A DNA stretch of 64,000 nucleotides from Cnuibacter physcomitrellae (lineage in GTDB: Bacteria; Actinomycetota; Actinomycetes; Actinomycetales; Microbacteriaceae): assembly GCF_014640535.1 (NCBI RefSeq), contig NZ_BMHD01000002.1:178843-242842 (forward strand), read 5' to 3'. The notes under the pieces are model-generated. The model did no database searches. It was not told where the DNA came from and was given only the letters and a program-made list of their open reading frames with translations. The position numbers were made by a program, and so were the translations under genes. This document shows positions 16,717 to 24,937 of this stretch, one piece after another; position 1 is the first letter of the stretch; each line of letters opens with the position of its first letter.

Positions 16717-17166
16717 ATGACCACCTCGCCGTTCCCCGCATCCGCTCGGTCCGGCCTCTCGCTCAGCACCGAGCTGCGGACCACGACGATGCGCCTCAGC
16801 CGTCGCATCCGCCAGGAGCGGGCGGTCGACGAGCTCAGCGATCCTCAGCTCACGGTGCTCGCCTACCTCACCCGCAATGGGGCGACGTCGCCGACCGCGC
16901 TCGCCGACTTCGAGCACGTGTCCCCGCCGTCGATGAGCCGGACCATCAACGGTCTCGTGGCGCGCGGCTTCGCCCGGCGCTCCCCCGTCGGCGACGACGG
17001 ACGGCGGCTGCTCATCGAGGCGACCGAGGCGGGCCGCGACGTCGTCGAGGAGACGCGCCGTCGCCGCGACGCCTGGCTTGACGGCCGCCTCGCGGAGCTC
17101 GACGGCGACGACCTGGCCACGGTGCGCCGGGCCGTCGAGATCCTCGGGTCGATGATGCACTCGTGA
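16717..17166 (+). CDS. MarR-family transcriptional regulator
   Basis: A 149-aa MarR-type winged-helix dimer. The DNA-binding part includes LSDPQLTVLAYLTRNGATSP and the recognition-helix region VSPPSMSRTINGLVARGFARR (about 68-88), then the wing SPVGDDGRRLLIEATEAG. It overlaps the MFS gene by 4 nt (GTGA) and very likely controls its own operon through the inverted repeat at 16682-16716. The inducer is unknown. Confidence 0.9.
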   Translation: MTTSPFPASARSGLSLSTELRTTTMRLSRRIRQERAVDELSDPQLTVLAYLTRNGATSPTALADFEHVSPPSMSRTINGLVARGFARRSPVGDDGRRLLIEATEAGRDVVEETRRRRDAWLDGRLAELDGDDLATVRRAVEILGSMMHS

Positions 17167-18446
17167 GCGCGATGTTCCGCTCGCTGGCGAGCGTGGACTA
17201 CCGGATCTGGTTCGCCGGCGCCCTCGTGTCGAACATCGGCACGTGGATGCAGCGCACCGCGCAGGACTGGATCGTGCTCACCCAGCTCAGCGACCACGAC
17301 GCGGTCGCCGTCGGCATCACGATGGCGCTCCAGCTCGGCCCGCAGCTGCTGCTCGTGCCGCTCTCCGGCCTGGTGGCCGATCGCTTCGACCGCAGGCGGA
17401 CCCTGATGGTGACCCAGGGTGCGATGGCGCTGCTCGGCGCCGCCCTCGGCGTGGTGCTCCTGCTCGGGATCGCGCAGCTGTGGACGGTGTACCTCTTCGC
17501 GCTGCTGCTCGGCATCGCCTCCGCGTTCGACGCCCCGGTGCGCCAGACGTTCGTCTCGGAGCTGGTGGGCGGATCGAACGTGGCGAACGCGGTCGCGCTC
17601 AACTCCGCGTCGTTCAACGCCGCACGCACCATCGGCCCCGCCGTGGCCGGTATCCTCGTCGCGGCGATCGGCGCCGGTTGGGTGTTCATAGTGAACGCCG
17701 CCTCCTTCGCCGCGGTGCTCACGTCGCTGTTCTTCATCCGGCCGTCCCGGCTGTTCCGCACCCCACGTCCGCCGCGGGCCAAGGGTCAGCTGCTCGAGGG
17801 CTTCCGGTACGTCCGCGGCCGGCCCGACCTCCTGGTGATCTTCGCGATCGTCTTCGTGATCGGGACCCTCGGGTTCAACTACCAGATCTTCACCTCGACG
17901 ATGACGACCATCGAGTTCGGCGAGGGGTCGACGGCCTTCGGCGTCCTGACGTCGATCATGGCCATCGGATCGGTCGTCGGCGCCCTGGTCACGGCCAGCC
18001 GCGACCGCCCGCGCATCCGCACCGTGGTGCTCGCCAGCGGCGGATTCGGACTGGCGGCGCTCGTCGCGGCGGTCATGCCCACGTACTGGTCGTTCGCCGC
18101 GGCGACGATCTGCATCGCGTTCTGCGGACAGCTCATCATGACCATGGCGAACGGCACGGTGCAGACCACCACGTCGCCCGCCATGCGCGGCCGCGTGATG
18201 GCGCTCTACATGGCGATCTTCATGGGCGGCACCCCGATCGGCGCCCCCATCGTGGGCTGGGTGGCGGATGCGCTCGGCCCGCGCTACGGCCTCGGCCTCG
18301 CCGCGATCGCCGGGTTCGCGGCGTTCGCGCTCGGCGCCGTGTGGCTGCGGCGCCGCCGCGCCGCCGACCTCCCGACGGGCGCGCTCAGCGTCGACGACGT
18401 GCGCGACGAGCTCGCCGCCGACGAGGCCGAGGCCCGCGCCGCCTAG
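17163..18446 (+). CDS. MFS efflux transporter (EntS-like)
   Basis: A 427-aa major facilitator with about 12 membrane segments, resembling the MFS_3/EntS exporter group. The loop between segments 2 and 3 carries GLVADRFDRRRTLM (about 62-75). It is translated from the GTG at 17163 overlapping the marR stop. Pairing with MarR suggests drug or toxic-metabolite export; the substrate is unknown. Confidence 0.88.
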   Translation: MSAMFRSLASVDYRIWFAGALVSNIGTWMQRTAQDWIVLTQLSDHDAVAVGITMALQLGPQLLLVPLSGLVADRFDRRRTLMVTQGAMALLGAALGVVLLLGIAQLWTVYLFALLLGIASAFDAPVRQTFVSELVGGSNVANAVALNSASFNAARTIGPAVAGILVAAIGAGWVFIVNAASFAAVLTSLFFIRPSRLFRTPRPPRAKGQLLEGFRYVRGRPDLLVIFAIVFVIGTLGFNYQIFTSTMTTIEFGEGSTAFGVLTSIMAIGSVVGALVTASRDRPRIRTVVLASGGFGLAALVAAVMPTYWSFAAATICIAFCGQLIMTMANGTVQTTTSPAMRGRVMALYMAIFMGGTPIGAPIVGWVADALGPRYGLGLAAIAGFAAFALGAVWLRRRRAADLPTGALSVDDVRDELAADEAEARAA

Positions 18447-18515
18447 CGCACTGGGCGTGCCGATTCCTCGTCCCTTTCAGGAAGGAGTTCGCGCGGGTCG
18501 GGGTTGGATGGAGGC

Positions 18516-19541
18516 ATGAGAGCGATCGTGTACTCGGAGAGTGGGACGTCGGATGTGCTGCGGCTGGAGGAGCGCCCGGTGGGAGAACCGGGGCCGGGAG
18601 AGCTGCGGGTGCGCATCGCGGTGTCGGGGGTGAACCCGACCGACTGGAAGAACCGGAGCGGAGGCGGCTCCGGCACCAATGAGCTCGACGAGCAGACTCC
18701 CAACCAGGACGGCGCCGGGGTGGTCGACGCCGTCGGCGAGGGGGTCAACGGGTTCGCGGAGGGCGACCGGGTCTGGCTGTACCTGTCGGCGTACCAGCGC
18801 CCCTCGGGGACGGCTCAGGAGTACGCCGTCGTGCTCGCCCGCCACGCGGTAAGACTTCCGGACGGCGTCTCCTTCGACGTGGGGGCCTCGCTCGGCGTGC
18901 CCGCGATGACCGCGCATCGGGCGCTCACCGTGCACGAAGGCGGCCCGACGAGGCTCGCGCACGGAGCGCTCGAGGGGCGCACGGTGCTGGTCGCCGGGGG
19001 CGCAGGTGCCGTCGGGCACGCCGCCATCCAGCTCGCGCACTGGGCGGGGGCCACGGTGATCACGACCGTCTCCTCCGCCTCGAAGGCCGCGCTCGCCGCC
19101 TCGGCGGGAGCCGATGTGATCGTGAACTACCGCGAAGAGGATGCGGCTGCCCGCATCCGCGAGGCCGCACCCGACGGGGTCGACCTCATCGTCGAGGTCT
19201 CCCCCGCGCGCAACGCCGCGCTCGACGCGGAGGTGCTCGCTCCGCACGGCAGCGTGGCGGTGTACGCCACCGACGGCGGCGGTGTCATGGAGCTCGACGT
19301 ACGGGCGCACTTCGTGCTCAACGCCCGCTACCAGTTCGTGCTGCTCTACACCGTCGGCCAGGAGGCGCTCGATGCCGCGGCGGAGGACATCACCGCCGCG
19401 CTCCTCGATGACGCGCTCCCGGTCGGCGAGGAGGCCGGCCTTCCGCTCACGCGGTTCGCGCTCGAGGACACCGCCGCCGCCCACGATGCCGTCTCCGACG
19501 GCACGGTCGGCAAGGTCCTGGTGGACGTCGCCGACCTCTGA
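18516..19541 (+). CDS. Zinc-independent MDR oxidoreductase (quinone oxidoreductase-like)
   Basis: A 341-aa medium-chain dehydrogenase/reductase of the NADPH:quinone reductase type. It has the GroES-like domain (about 1-120, with SGVNPTDWKNRSG) and a Rossmann domain with VLVAGGAGAVGHAAIQLA (about 150-167). The zinc ligands of alcohol dehydrogenases are missing. The ATG at 18516 is preferred over a TTG at 18504 because GGATGGAGGC lies directly before it and the family starts with MRAIVYS. It ends before the long hairpin at 19553-19623. Confidence 0.87.
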   Translation: MRAIVYSESGTSDVLRLEERPVGEPGPGELRVRIAVSGVNPTDWKNRSGGGSGTNELDEQTPNQDGAGVVDAVGEGVNGFAEGDRVWLYLSAYQRPSGTAQEYAVVLARHAVRLPDGVSFDVGASLGVPAMTAHRALTVHEGGPTRLAHGALEGRTVLVAGGAGAVGHAAIQLAHWAGATVITTVSSASKAALAASAGADVIVNYREEDAAARIREAAPDGVDLIVEVSPARNAALDAEVLAPHGSVAVYATDGGGVMELDVRAHFVLNARYQFVLLYTVGQEALDAAAEDITAALLDDALPVGEEAGLPLTRFALEDTAAAHDAVSDGTVGKVLVDVADL

Positions 19542-19552
19542 CCGACCTCTCA

Positions 19553-19623
19553 CCGTTTCGCCACACTGGTGGCGTTTCGCCACCTCGTGCGCATGGCGAA
19601 ACGCCAGCAGTGTGGCGAAACGG
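19553..19623. terminator. Long convergent hairpin, 30-bp arms with one mismatch
   Basis: Arms 19553-19582 and 19594-19623 pair over 30 bp with one mismatch and an 11-nt loop. They are built from repeated GGCGTTTCGCC-like blocks. It sits between the convergent reductase gene and ftsY and would serve both. There is no T-run. Confidence 0.85.
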
Positions 19624-19634
19624 AGGTCTCGACG

Positions 19635-20504
19635 CTAGCCGACGAGGTTCTGCGCGAAGACGTGGGGCGTGAAGCCGGTGAGGTCGTTGATCCCCTCGCC
19701 CTGGCCGATGAGCTTGATGGGGATGCCCGTCTTCTCCTGGACGGCGAGGACGAACCCGGCCTTCGCCGAGCCGTCGAGCTTCGTCAGCACGAGCCCGGTG
19801 ACGCCGGCGTGCTGGATGAACGCCTCCGCCTGGGCGAGGCCGTTCTGCCCCGTGGTCGCGTCGAGCACCAGGAGCACCTCGGAGATCGGCGCCTGCTTCT
19901 CGACCACGCGCTTGATCTTGCCGAGCTCGTCCATCAGACCGCCCTTGGTCTGGAGGCGGCCCGCGGTGTCGATGATGACGATCTCGGTGCCGTCGTTCTT
20001 CGCCTTCTCGACGGTCTGGAAGGCGACCGACGCGGGATCCTGTCCCTCGTGCTGCGGCCTGACGATGCCTGCGCCCGCTCGCTCGGCCCACGTGGCCACC
20101 TGGTCGACGGCCGCGGCACGGAACGTGTCGGCCGCGCCGATGAGCACCGAGCGGTCGTAGGTGCGGAGGAACCGCGCGAACTTGCCGATCGTGGTGGTCT
20201 TGCCCACGCCGTTCACGCCGACGACGAGCACCACGGCGGGGCGCTCGCTCAGCTTCAGCGTCGTGTCGAAGGCGGAGAGCTTCTCCTCGATCGTCTCCCG
20301 GAGCATCCGCTGCAGGTCGCGAGGATCGGTCGTCGAGTAGCGCTGGACCTTCGCCCGCAGGTCGTCGACCACCTGCTCGGTGACGTCGGGCCCGAAGTCC
20401 GCCTTGATCAGGGCGTCCTCGAGGTCGGTCCAGGTCTCGTCGTCGATCGTCCGCTTGGCGAACATGCCCCGCAGAGCGGAGCCGAGCGACCAGCGCTCGG
20501 CCAT
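19635..20504 (-). CDS. ftsY: SRP receptor FtsY
   Basis: GTPase receptor that accepts SRP-ribosome complexes at the membrane. The 289-aa protein is almost only the NG domain: P-loop GVNGVGKTTTIGK (about 99-111), then DTFRAAAVDQ, DTAGRLQTK and TKLDGSAKAG. The acidic A domain of E. coli FtsY is absent. The ATG at 20504 shares one base with the stop of the mycoredoxin gene (TGATG), so the two are coupled. Confidence 0.95.
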   Translation of the reverse strand: MAERWSLGSALRGMFAKRTIDDETWTDLEDALIKADFGPDVTEQVVDDLRAKVQRYSTTDPRDLQRMLRETIEEKLSAFDTTLKLSERPAVVLVVGVNGVGKTTTIGKFARFLRTYDRSVLIGAADTFRAAAVDQVATWAERAGAGIVRPQHEGQDPASVAFQTVEKAKNDGTEIVIIDTAGRLQTKGGLMDELGKIKRVVEKQAPISEVLLVLDATTGQNGLAQAEAFIQHAGVTGLVLTKLDGSAKAGFVLAVQEKTGIPIKLIGQGEGINDLTGFTPHVFAQNLVG

Positions 20505-20779
20505 CAGGCGAGCTGCTCGGCGACCGCGCGCGCCGAGGGGTTCGTCGCCGTCGTGCCGTCGGGGTAGATCACGGTGGGGACCGTCTGGTTGCCGCCGTTG
20601 ACGGAGGCGACGAGCTCGGCCGTGCCGGGAACCTCCTCGATGTCGACGACCCGGTACCCGATGCCCTCGGCGTCGAGCTGCTTCTTCAACCGCGCGCAGT
20701 AACCGCACCAGCTCGTGCTGAACATCGTGATGGTGCCGTCGGCGGGGAGGTAGTCGGAGAGGGAGGCGGTCGTGGTCAT
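20504..20779 (-). CDS. mrx1: Mycoredoxin-1 type glutaredoxin
   Basis: A 91-aa glutaredoxin-fold protein with active site SWCGYC (Cys25, Cys28). The SVNGGNQTVPTV and TNPSA segments are hallmarks of mycoredoxin Mrx1, which reduces protein-mycothiol mixed disulphides in Actinobacteria. The upstream extension of the open frame lies inside prs and was excluded. A TACCCT box lies 6 nt before the ATG. It is coupled to ftsY by a one-base overlap, an unusual pairing of redox and secretion genes. Confidence 0.92.
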   Translation of the reverse strand: MTTTASLSDYLPADGTITMFSTSWCGYCARLKKQLDAEGIGYRVVDIEEVPGTAELVASVNGGNQTVPTVIYPDGTTATNPSARAVAEQLA

Positions 20780-20785
20780 GATCCC

Positions 20786-20791
20786 AGGGTA
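20786..20791 (-). promoter_or_regulatory. -10 box of mrx1-ftsY
   Basis: TACCCT, 6 nt before the mrx1 ATG on the minus strand. Confidence 0.45.
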
Positions 20792-20832
20792 CGTCTGCTC
20801 GGCGCGGTCTCTGTCGGAGTGCTCGTGCGAGA

Positions 20833-21810
20833 TCAGGCGTCGCCGTCGAACATCGACGTGACCGACCCGTCCTCGAACACCTCGTTGATGGCCCGCGCGA
20901 TCAGCGGGGCGATCGGGAGGATGGTGAGGCGATCCCAGCGCTTCTCCTCCGGAAGGGGCAGGGTGTCGGTGACGACGACCGAGTCGATGAACTCGCTCTG
21001 CAGGATGGTCGTGGCGGGGTCGGAGAAGACGGCGTGCGTGGCGGCGACGACGACGCCGATCGCGCCGTTCTTCTTCAGCGCCTCGGCGGCGGCCACGATG
21101 GTGCGACCGGTGTCGATGAGGTCGTCGACGAGGAGGCAGACCCGCCCGTTCACGTCGCCCACGATCTCGTGCACGCTCACCTGGTTGGGCACCCGGGGGT
21201 CGCGGCGCTTGTGGATGATCGCCAGCGGGGCGCCCAGCTTGTCGCTCCAGATGTCGGCGACGCGCACGCGGCCCATGTCGGGCGAGACGACCGTGAGCGT
21301 CGAGGGGTCGAGCGACTTCCGCATGTGGCCGAGGAGCACCGGCATCGCGAACAGGTGGTCGACCGGTCCGTCGAAGAAGCCCTGGATCTGCGCGGCGTGG
21401 AGGTCGACCGACATGATGCGGTTCGCGCCCGCGGCGAGGAACAGGTCGGCGACGAGACGGGCGGAGATCGGCTCGCGGCCGCGGCCCTTCTTGTCCTGCC
21501 TGGCGTAGGGGTAGAAGGGGGCGACCACGGTGATGCGCTTGGCCGAGGCCCGCTTGAGCGCGTCGACCATGATGAGCTGCTCCATGAGCCACTCGTTGAT
21601 GGGCGCCGTGTGCGACTGGATCACGAAGGCGTCGGCACCGCGCACGCTCTCGCCGTAGCGGATGTAGAGCTCGCCGTTGGCGAAGGTACGAGCCTCGGTG
21701 TCGACCAGATCGGTGCCCAGCTCCGAGGCGATCGCGGCGGCCAGCTCGGGATGTGCCCTGCCGGAGACGAGGACGAGGCTCTTCTCACCGGACGCCTTGA
21801 TGACGGACAC
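20833..21810 (-). CDS. prs: Ribose-phosphate pyrophosphokinase
   Basis: Makes PRPP from ribose-5-phosphate and ATP for nucleotide, His and Trp synthesis. The 325-aa protein shows SVDLHAAQIQGFF (about 130-142), the flexible-loop region and the PRPP-binding motif CLLVDDLIDTGRT (about 217-229). Its GTG start at 21810 directly abuts the glmU stop (TAG), with GGAGAA in the end of glmU as the ribosome binding site. The order glmU-prs is conserved in Actinobacteria. Confidence 0.96.
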   Translation of the reverse strand: MSVIKASGEKSLVLVSGRAHPELAAAIASELGTDLVDTEARTFANGELYIRYGESVRGADAFVIQSHTAPINEWLMEQLIMVDALKRASAKRITVVAPFYPYARQDKKGRGREPISARLVADLFLAAGANRIMSVDLHAAQIQGFFDGPVDHLFAMPVLLGHMRKSLDPSTLTVVSPDMGRVRVADIWSDKLGAPLAIIHKRRDPRVPNQVSVHEIVGDVNGRVCLLVDDLIDTGRTIVAAAEALKKNGAIGVVVAATHAVFSDPATTILQSEFIDSVVVTDTLPLPEEKRWDRLTILPIAPLIARAINEVFEDGSVTSMFDGDA

Positions 21811-23235
21811 CTATTCTCCGCTCTCCTCCGCAGCCTGAGCTGCGGCGGTTCCGGGGCGGTTCTGGACGACCCAACCCGCGATGTTCCTCTGTGGGGCGAC
21901 GTTCACCGCGAGAGAGCCGGCGGGCACATCCTTGCGCACGACCGTCCCAGCTCCCGTGTAAGCGCCGTCACCAATCCTAACGGGGGCGACGAACACGTTG
22001 TGCGAGCCCGTGCGGACGTGGTCGCCGACGACGGTGCGGTGCTTCTCGACGCCGTCGTAGTTGGCGGTGATGGTGCCCGCCCCCACGTTGGCCCCCACCC
22101 CCACCTCGGTGTCGCCCACGTAGCTGAGATGCGGCACCTTGCTGCCCGCGCCGATGTGCGAGTTCTTCGTCTCGACGAAGGTGCCGATCTTGCCGTCGGC
22201 ATCGAGCACCGTGTTCGGGCGGAGGAACGCCCAGGGGCCGACGGTGGCGCCCGCGCCGACGACCGCGAGCGTGGCGTCGGCGCGTCGCACCGTGGCGTTC
22301 TCGCCGATCTCGCAGTCCACGAGCGTGGTGTCGGGACCGACCACTGCTCCGGTCGCGATGCTCGTCGCGCCCTTGATCTGGGTGTTGGGCAGGATCGTCA
22401 CGTCGGGCGACAGGGTGGCCTTGAGGTCGATCCAGGTCGTCGCCGGGTCCTGCACCGTGACGCCGGCCAGCTGCCAACCGCGCACGATGAGGGCGTTCAG
22501 CTTGGCCGCCGCCTCGGAGAGCTGGGCGCGGTCGTTGACCCCGGCGATCTTCCATGCTTCGTCGACGACCACGGCGGAGACGTCGGAGCCGGCACGCCTC
22601 AAGAGGCCGATGACGTCGGTGAGGTACTTCTCGCCCTGCGCGTTCTCGGTGCTCACCTTCGCGAGCTGATCGCGGAGCTGGGCGACACCGAAGACGTAGA
22701 CGCCCGCGTTGATCTCGCGCAGCGCGAGCTCGGAGTCGGTGGCGTCCTTCTGCTCCACGATGCGGTCGAGCAGCCCGTCGCCGGTGCGCACGATTCGCCC
22801 GTAGCCCGTGGGATCGGCGAGCTCGGCCGAGAGGATCGTCGCCGCGGCGGCGCTCGCCCGGTGCCTCCGCACGAGGTCGGTGAGGGTGTCGGCGTCGAGC
22901 AGGGGAACGTCGCCGTTGACGACGAGCACGTCGCCGTCGAAGCCCGCAGGAAGAGCGTCGAGCGCCTGCTCGACCGCACGGCCGGTGCCGGGGATCTCGT
23001 CCTGGTCGACGGTGACCGGGTTCTCGAGGTGCTCCTCGACGACCCCGACGATGCGGTCGCGCTCGTGGCGGACCACGGTGACCACCTGCGCCGCGTCGAG
23101 CGCGTTCGCCGTGGCGAGCACGTGTGCCAGCATCGGCAGGCCGGCGATCTCGTGCAGCAGCTTCGGCGTGGCCGACCGCATCCTCGTGCCCTGCCCCGCC
23201 GCCAGTACGACGACCGCCAGTCTCTCGTCCACCAC
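21811..23235 (-). CDS. glmU: Bifunctional UDP-GlcNAc pyrophosphorylase / GlcN-1-P acetyltransferase
   Basis: Makes UDP-N-acetylglucosamine for peptidoglycan and mycothiol. The 474-aa protein has the N-terminal uridylyltransferase (VVLAAGQGTRMRSATPK, about 8-24) and a C-terminal left-handed beta-helix of hexapeptide repeats (about 255-450) carrying the acetyltransferase site (VGDTEVGVGANVGAGTITANYDG region). It starts 57 bp after the tRNA-Gln gene on the same strand, so processing from a tRNA-containing transcript is possible. Confidence 0.96.
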   Translation of the reverse strand: MVDERLAVVVLAAGQGTRMRSATPKLLHEIAGLPMLAHVLATANALDAAQVVTVVRHERDRIVGVVEEHLENPVTVDQDEIPGTGRAVEQALDALPAGFDGDVLVVNGDVPLLDADTLTDLVRRHRASAAAATILSAELADPTGYGRIVRTGDGLLDRIVEQKDATDSELALREINAGVYVFGVAQLRDQLAKVSTENAQGEKYLTDVIGLLRRAGSDVSAVVVDEAWKIAGVNDRAQLSEAAAKLNALIVRGWQLAGVTVQDPATTWIDLKATLSPDVTILPNTQIKGATSIATGAVVGPDTTLVDCEIGENATVRRADATLAVVGAGATVGPWAFLRPNTVLDADGKIGTFVETKNSHIGAGSKVPHLSYVGDTEVGVGANVGAGTITANYDGVEKHRTVVGDHVRTGSHNVFVAPVRIGDGAYTGAGTVVRKDVPAGSLAVNVAPQRNIAGWVVQNRPGTAAAQAAEESGE

Positions 23236-23292
23236 GCGTGTCTCCTCCCGGGACGGCTGCCTCGTGGGGCCGCCCCTGTGTGCTGTCGCGGG

Positions 23293-23364
23293 CTCCGCCT
23301 CCAGGACTCGAACCTGGACCTCACAGCTCCAAAGGCTGTCGTGCTGCCATTACACCAAGGCGGA
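23293..23364 (-). tRNA. tRNA-Gln (anticodon TTG)
   Basis: The minus strand folds as a full cloverleaf: acceptor stem TCCGCCT/AGGCGGA, D arm with TGGTGTAATGGCAGCA, anticodon stem ACAGC/GCTGT around the loop CTTTGGA (anticodon TTG), and T arm CCAGG-TTCGAGT-CCTGG. The discriminator base is G, and CCA is not encoded. It is 72 nt long and lies just upstream of glmU, as in other Actinobacteria. Confidence 0.95.
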
Positions 23365-23491
23365 ACGCATCCGACCGACCGGCCCGACGCAGCCACAAGT
23401 CTGCCACGGGCGTCCGCCCGCATCGGGCCCGCTCGCCATCTGTGGACGAACTGCGGATGCGTCGCGCCTGGGGAGGAGGCGGGCTCGCCGC

Positions 23492-23497
23492 GATAAT
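23492..23497 (+). promoter_or_regulatory. -10 box of the second marR gene
   Basis: GATAAT, 6 nt before the ATG at 23504. It fits the leaderless pattern with a slightly different hexamer. Confidence 0.4.
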
Positions 23498-23503
23498 GGT
23501 CAG

Positions 23504-24004
23504 ATGGCCACCCCCAGCTCTCGTGACGCCGTCGACGACATCGTCGAGGCGTGGGAGCGGGAGCGCCCTCAGCTGGACTTCTCGCCGCTGAAGATCCTGT
23601 CGCGGGTGACCCGGCTCGCGCGGCAGCTGGAGCGAACCCGGCGTGCCTCCTTCGGCGTCGCCGGACTCGAGACGTGGGAGTTCGACGTGCTGGCGGCGCT
23701 CCGGCGTGCGGGGGCTCCGCACGAGCTCTCCCCCAAGGCCCTGCTGGAGCAGACCGGCGTGTCGAGCGGCACCATGACCAACCGCATCGACGGGATGGTG
23801 CGGCGGGGCCTCGTCGAGCGCCGCGGCGACCCGAACGACGGGCGCGGCGTCCTGGTGTCGATGACCGCGGATGGACGTGCTCGCGTCGACGCCGCGATCG
23901 CCGACCTCGTCGCGGCCGAGGCCCGGCTGCTCTCAGGCCTCAGCGCCGCGGACCAGGAGCGGCTCGCCGCTCTGCTCCGCCGCCTCGCCCTCGACATGGG
24001 CTGA
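23504..24004 (+). CDS. MarR-family transcriptional regulator
   Basis: A 166-aa MarR regulator. The winged helix includes WEFDVLAALRRAG, the recognition helix TGVSSGTMTNRIDGMVRRGLV (two adjoining parts, about 86-106) and the wing RRGDPNDGRGVLVSMT. Its target is not evident. It is transcribed alone and faces the MBL-hydrolase gene, which converges on it across a 54-bp gap. The frame is open further upstream, but the ATG at 23504 matches the family N-terminus. Confidence 0.87.
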   Translation: MATPSSRDAVDDIVEAWERERPQLDFSPLKILSRVTRLARQLERTRRASFGVAGLETWEFDVLAALRRAGAPHELSPKALLEQTGVSSGTMTNRIDGMVRRGLVERRGDPNDGRGVLVSMTADGRARVDAAIADLVAAEARLLSGLSAADQERLAALLRRLALDMG

Positions 24005-24058
24005 TCGGCTCTCGGAGGGCCATCCGGCTCGGAGGACGACGCGGCGCTGGGCCTGTGC

Positions 24059-24832
24059 TCAGGAGGGACCGGCCAGGAGGGCTGCCTCGGCGGCGGCCGC
24101 TGCTCCCTCCCGCCACGGCTCACCGTGTCCGGGGAGCACGGTGCCGGCGCCCGTGAGCCCGATCGCCGCCACCGATTCGAGGGCCCGGCCCGAGTCGGCG
24201 GTGGCCGCCCCGGCGACGATCCGCGGGCCGACGGCACCCGTGTAGGGATCGAGGGTCACGAGGGCGTCGCCCGAGAGGACGGCGTCGGATCCGGGGAGAT
24301 GCAGGGCGACGTGCCCAGCCGTGTGGCCGGGGGTCGCGAGCACGCGCGGGCGCCCCGGCAAGGCCAGCGCGCCCGTCTCGTCGCGCAGGACGTGGAGGTC
24401 GACCGAGGGGACCCCGCGGACCGCCAGCGCGCCCGCGACCGTCATCTCGAACAGGACCGGCAGCGCCCTCGGGAAGCGCAGCGGATACTGCAGGCGCATC
24501 CGCTCGTGGAGGTACCGGTACGGGTGGCGCGCGATGTACGCGTCCGCCGGGTCGACGAACGGCTCGAGGAGCCGGGTGTCGAGGAGTCGGCGGGCCATGC
24601 CGACGTGGTCGAAGTGGGCGTGGGTGAGCACGACCGCTCGGATGTCGGCGGTGGTCCGTCCGAGATGCTCGAGCGCCTGCACGAGGTACGGCCAGGTCGC
24701 CGGGAGCGCGGTGTCGACGAGGGTCAGGCCGTCCTCGTCCTCGAGCAGGTAGCAGTTCACGCCCGCGTGCTCGAGGCGGTGCACGCCGGGAACGACGTGA
24801 GCGGTGAACGCTGCTCGCGGGCGTGCATGCAT
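24059..24832 (-). CDS. MBL-fold metal-dependent hydrolase
   Basis: A 257-aa metallo-beta-lactamase-fold hydrolase. The metal site is His71, His73, Asp75 and His76 (LTHAHFDHVG), with later ligands in TPGHTAGHVAL, SGDALVTLDP and VLPGHGEPW. It resembles the glyoxalase II-like broad group; the substrate is unknown. The ATG at 24832 is chosen because GGGAGG lies 5 nt before it. It is cytoplasmic, single and convergent with the marR gene. Confidence 0.85.
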   Translation of the reverse strand: MHARPRAAFTAHVVPGVHRLEHAGVNCYLLEDEDGLTLVDTALPATWPYLVQALEHLGRTTADIRAVVLTHAHFDHVGMARRLLDTRLLEPFVDPADAYIARHPYRYLHERMRLQYPLRFPRALPVLFEMTVAGALAVRGVPSVDLHVLRDETGALALPGRPRVLATPGHTAGHVALHLPGSDAVLSGDALVTLDPYTGAVGPRIVAGAATADSGRALESVAAIGLTGAGTVLPGHGEPWREGAAAAAEAALLAGPS

Positions 24833-24937
24833 GTCGGCCTCCCCTTCCGCGCGGCGACGGGTCGACCGCCCCGCCCCCTCACGGTCGCATCGCCGAGGGA
24901 GACGGGACACCCCCTCGCGGGCATCCGAGGATCGTGC

